A DNA stretch of 7,964 nucleotides from Bacteroidaceae bacterium. GTDB lineage: Bacteria; Bacteroidota; Bacteroidia; Bacteroidales; Bacteroidaceae. Shown piece by piece: positions 6,930 through 7,964 of the stretch (position 1 is its first letter; every line of letters starts with the position of its first letter). A program made the translations under genes and the position numbers. The stretch lies in contig JAQVXN010000081.1 of assembly GCA_028709135.1 (NCBI GenBank), positions 1-7,964 of the forward strand, written 5' to 3'. The notes below the pieces were generated by a model. It was not told where the DNA came from and did no database searches. It was given only the letters and a program-made list of their open reading frames with translations.

Positions 6930-6957
6930 TTATCATCCAAGATTAATCAGAAAAAAG

Positions 6958-6965
6958 TATATTTG
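6958..6965 (+). promoter_or_regulatory. Bacteroides-type -7 box before the MazG-like gene
   Basis: TATATTTG fits TAnnTTTG exactly and is followed by CAAAA. No TTTG element is seen 19-21 nt upstream, so strength is uncertain. It lies in the 42-bp gap between dtd and the MazG-like gene. It would start transcription at or only a base or two before ATG 6972, giving a leaderless or nearly leaderless message. It overlaps an in-frame TTG at 6963-6965, which argues against that TTG as the start codon. Confidence 0.5.
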
Positions 6966-6971
6966 CAAAAT

Positions 6972-7310
6972 ATGGAAGAAATCACATTAAAAGAAGCTCA
7001 AAGCCTCGTTGATAAATGGATTCATCAATACGGAGTCCGTTACTTCAGCGAACTAACAAATATGGCATGCCTCACAGAAGAAGTTGGTGAATTGGCAAGA
7101 ATTATAGCACGCAAATATGGAGATCAAAGCTTTAAAGAAGGCGAAAAATCCAATCCCGAAGAAGAAATGGCAGACATTCTGTGGGTACTCATTTGCCTAG
7201 CCAATCAAACCGGCATAGATCTTACAAAAGCATTCAAAGAAAGCTTCATAAAGAAAACAAAAAGAGACAGCACAAGACATATTAACAACCCAAAATTGAA
7301 AGCAAAATGA
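6972..7310 (+). CDS. MazG-like nucleotide pyrophosphohydrolase
   Basis: This small all-alpha NTP pyrophosphatase has 112 residues from ATG 6972. The metal-binding pattern of the MazG/dUTPase-like fold is clear: Glu36, Glu37 and Glu40 in TEEVGEL (35-41), then Glu65 and Asp68 in EEEMADILW (63-71). These residues bind Mg2+ for cleavage of nucleoside triphosphates to monophosphate and pyrophosphate. The exact substrate cannot be told; single-domain members often remove damaged or non-canonical (d)NTPs. YGVRYFSELTNMACLTEEVGELARIIARKYGDQSF is a characteristic stretch split here between the helix before the site and the first metal-binding helix. A TTG in frame at 6963 would add three residues but lies inside the likely promoter box, so I prefer ATG 6972. 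The stop TGA overlaps the deoC start (ATGA), which implies translational coupling. It is not the long two-domain MazG of E. coli. Confidence 0.92.
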   Translation: MEEITLKEAQSLVDKWIHQYGVRYFSELTNMACLTEEVGELARIIARKYGDQSFKEGEKSNPEEEMADILWVLICLANQTGIDLTKAFKESFIKKTKRDSTRHINNPKLKAK

Positions 7311-7964
7311 CAGAAGAACAAAATCATCACGACCACGAACATAAGCATGCAAAAAATGTTGCAGAGACAATGTCGAAATATGAACAAATGTTCCAATTAT
7401 ATGATTTGCATTTGCACGATGAATTGGTACAAGAAGCTACAAAAAAAATACTGCAGGAAAAGAAAGAAACAAACGATACAGATGAAGTTAAAAAGTTTTT
7501 ATTCAGTACGATAGAACTCACATCACTTCGAGTCACAGATAATGAAGACAGCATCCTTAAACTTACAGAAAAAGTTAACAAATTTACAGATGCCAATCCG
7601 AACTTTCCGCACTTGGCAGGAATCTGCGTTTACCCAAGATTTGCATCCATCGTCAGCAAGTCTTTGGAAGCAGATGGGATAGAAATAGCATGCGTATGCG
7701 GAGGTTTTCCCTCTTCACAGACCTTTCCAGAAATAAAAACAGTAGAAACTGCATTAGCCCTCAAAGATGGAGCAACAGAAATAGATACCGTCCTTCCTGT
7801 AGGATTCTTTTTAATAGGAGACTACGAACAGGTTAGCGATGAAATCAACGAAATAAAAGAAACCTGTGGTGATGAAACGACCCTGAAAGTTATTCTTGAA
7901 ACAGGTGCATTACAAACTGCAGAAAATATCAAAAAAGCAGCATTAATAGCTATGTACTGCGGAG
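7307..7964 (+). CDS. deoC: Deoxyribose-phosphate aldolase, N-terminal part (gene continues beyond right edge)
   Basis: The frame opens at ATG 7307 and covers 219 complete codons to the window end. The enzyme splits 2-deoxy-D-ribose 5-phosphate into acetaldehyde and glyceraldehyde 3-phosphate, the last step of deoxynucleoside breakdown. It resembles the E. coli-type family: IELTSLRVTDNEDS (69-82), GICVYPRF (105-112), IACVCGGFPSS (127-137), EIDTVLPVG (158-166) with Asp160 at the position of E. coli Asp102, and LKVILETGAL (193-202). The Schiff-base lysine of KTSTG lies past the window edge and cannot be checked. Glu70 stands where E. coli has Asp16. The first 21 residues include a His-rich stretch HHDHEHKH (7-14) not typical of the family. 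ATG 7370 (residue 22, MSKYEQMFQLYDL) is a plausible alternative start, but the ATGA overlap with the upstream gene favours 7307. Confidence 0.95.
   Translation, partial: MTEEQNHHDHEHKHAKNVAETMSKYEQMFQLYDLHLHDELVQEATKKILQEKKETNDTDEVKKFLFSTIELTSLRVTDNEDSILKLTEKVNKFTDANPNFPHLAGICVYPRFASIVSKSLEADGIEIACVCGGFPSSQTFPEIKTVETALALKDGATEIDTVLPVGFFLIGDYEQVSDEINEIKETCGDETTLKVILETGALQTAENIKKAALIAMYCG

Noticed and set aside
6614..6940. 108-codon minus-strand frame opposite dtd
   Set aside because: It is a shadow of dtd, whose motifs and length are complete on the plus strand.
6963..6971. TTG start adding three residues to the MazG-like protein
   Set aside because: The TTG is part of the TATATTTG promoter box, and ATG 6972 gives the usual family N-terminus.
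7327..7596. 89-codon minus-strand frame opposite deoC
   Set aside because: It is antisense to a well-supported deoC; the Ser/Phe/Val-rich sequence is what reverse-reading A-rich codons gives.

Overview
This window looks like a chromosomal segment from an anaerobic or microaerophilic member of the Bacteroidota, most likely order Bacteroidales. Three things point there: an A/T-rich, low-GC sequence; start codons without Shine-Dalgarno sequences; and promoters of the Bacteroides -33/-7 type (TAnnTTTG boxes at 1995-2002 on the minus strand and at 2638-2645 and 6958-6965 on the plus strand). The protein sequences also have a Bacteroidales character (B-type FrdC/FrdA, DeoC, MazG-like protein). I cannot name the genus.

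Layout. Positions 1-1865 hold two minus-strand genes of the succinate dehydrogenase/fumarate reductase operon: the 5' part of the flavoprotein gene (frdA/sdhA, running off the left edge) and, upstream of it, the complete di-haem cytochrome b subunit gene (frdC/sdhC). A 24-codon leader ORF (1905-1979) lies between the inferred promoter and frdC. Positions 1866-2662 are a divergent intergenic region of about 800 bp. It holds the frdC promoter, an imperfect parS-like site (2078-2093), a block of four 21-bp tandem repeats with internal dyads (2388-2471) and the mnmG promoter. Positions 2663-7964 hold a plus-strand series: mnmG (tRNA wobble modification), a perfect 16-bp parS palindrome just after its stop codon, uvrC (nucleotide excision repair), dtd (D-aminoacyl-tRNA deacylase), a MazG-like nucleotide pyrophosphohydrolase and the 5' part of deoC (deoxyribose-phosphate aldolase, running off the right edge).

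How the genes fit together. FrdC and FrdA are parts of one membrane respiratory complex that couples quinol/quinone to fumarate/succinate. The plus-strand genes form a housekeeping cluster: translation fidelity (mnmG, dtd), DNA repair (uvrC), and nucleotide clean-up and salvage (MazG-like protein, deoC). Short gaps (uvrC-dtd 15 bp) and an ATGA overlap (MazG-like/deoC) suggest co-transcription, with an extra promoter just before the MazG-like gene.

The most interesting part is non-coding. Two ParB-type sites bracket mnmG, and a phased 21-bp repeat array sits in an A/T-rich region from which genes diverge in both directions. This suggests an origin-proximal or chromosome-segregation locus. I found no consensus DnaA boxes, so an origin here is a hypothesis only. 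The 24-codon leader ORF in front of frdC is the best candidate for an undescribed gene or control element.
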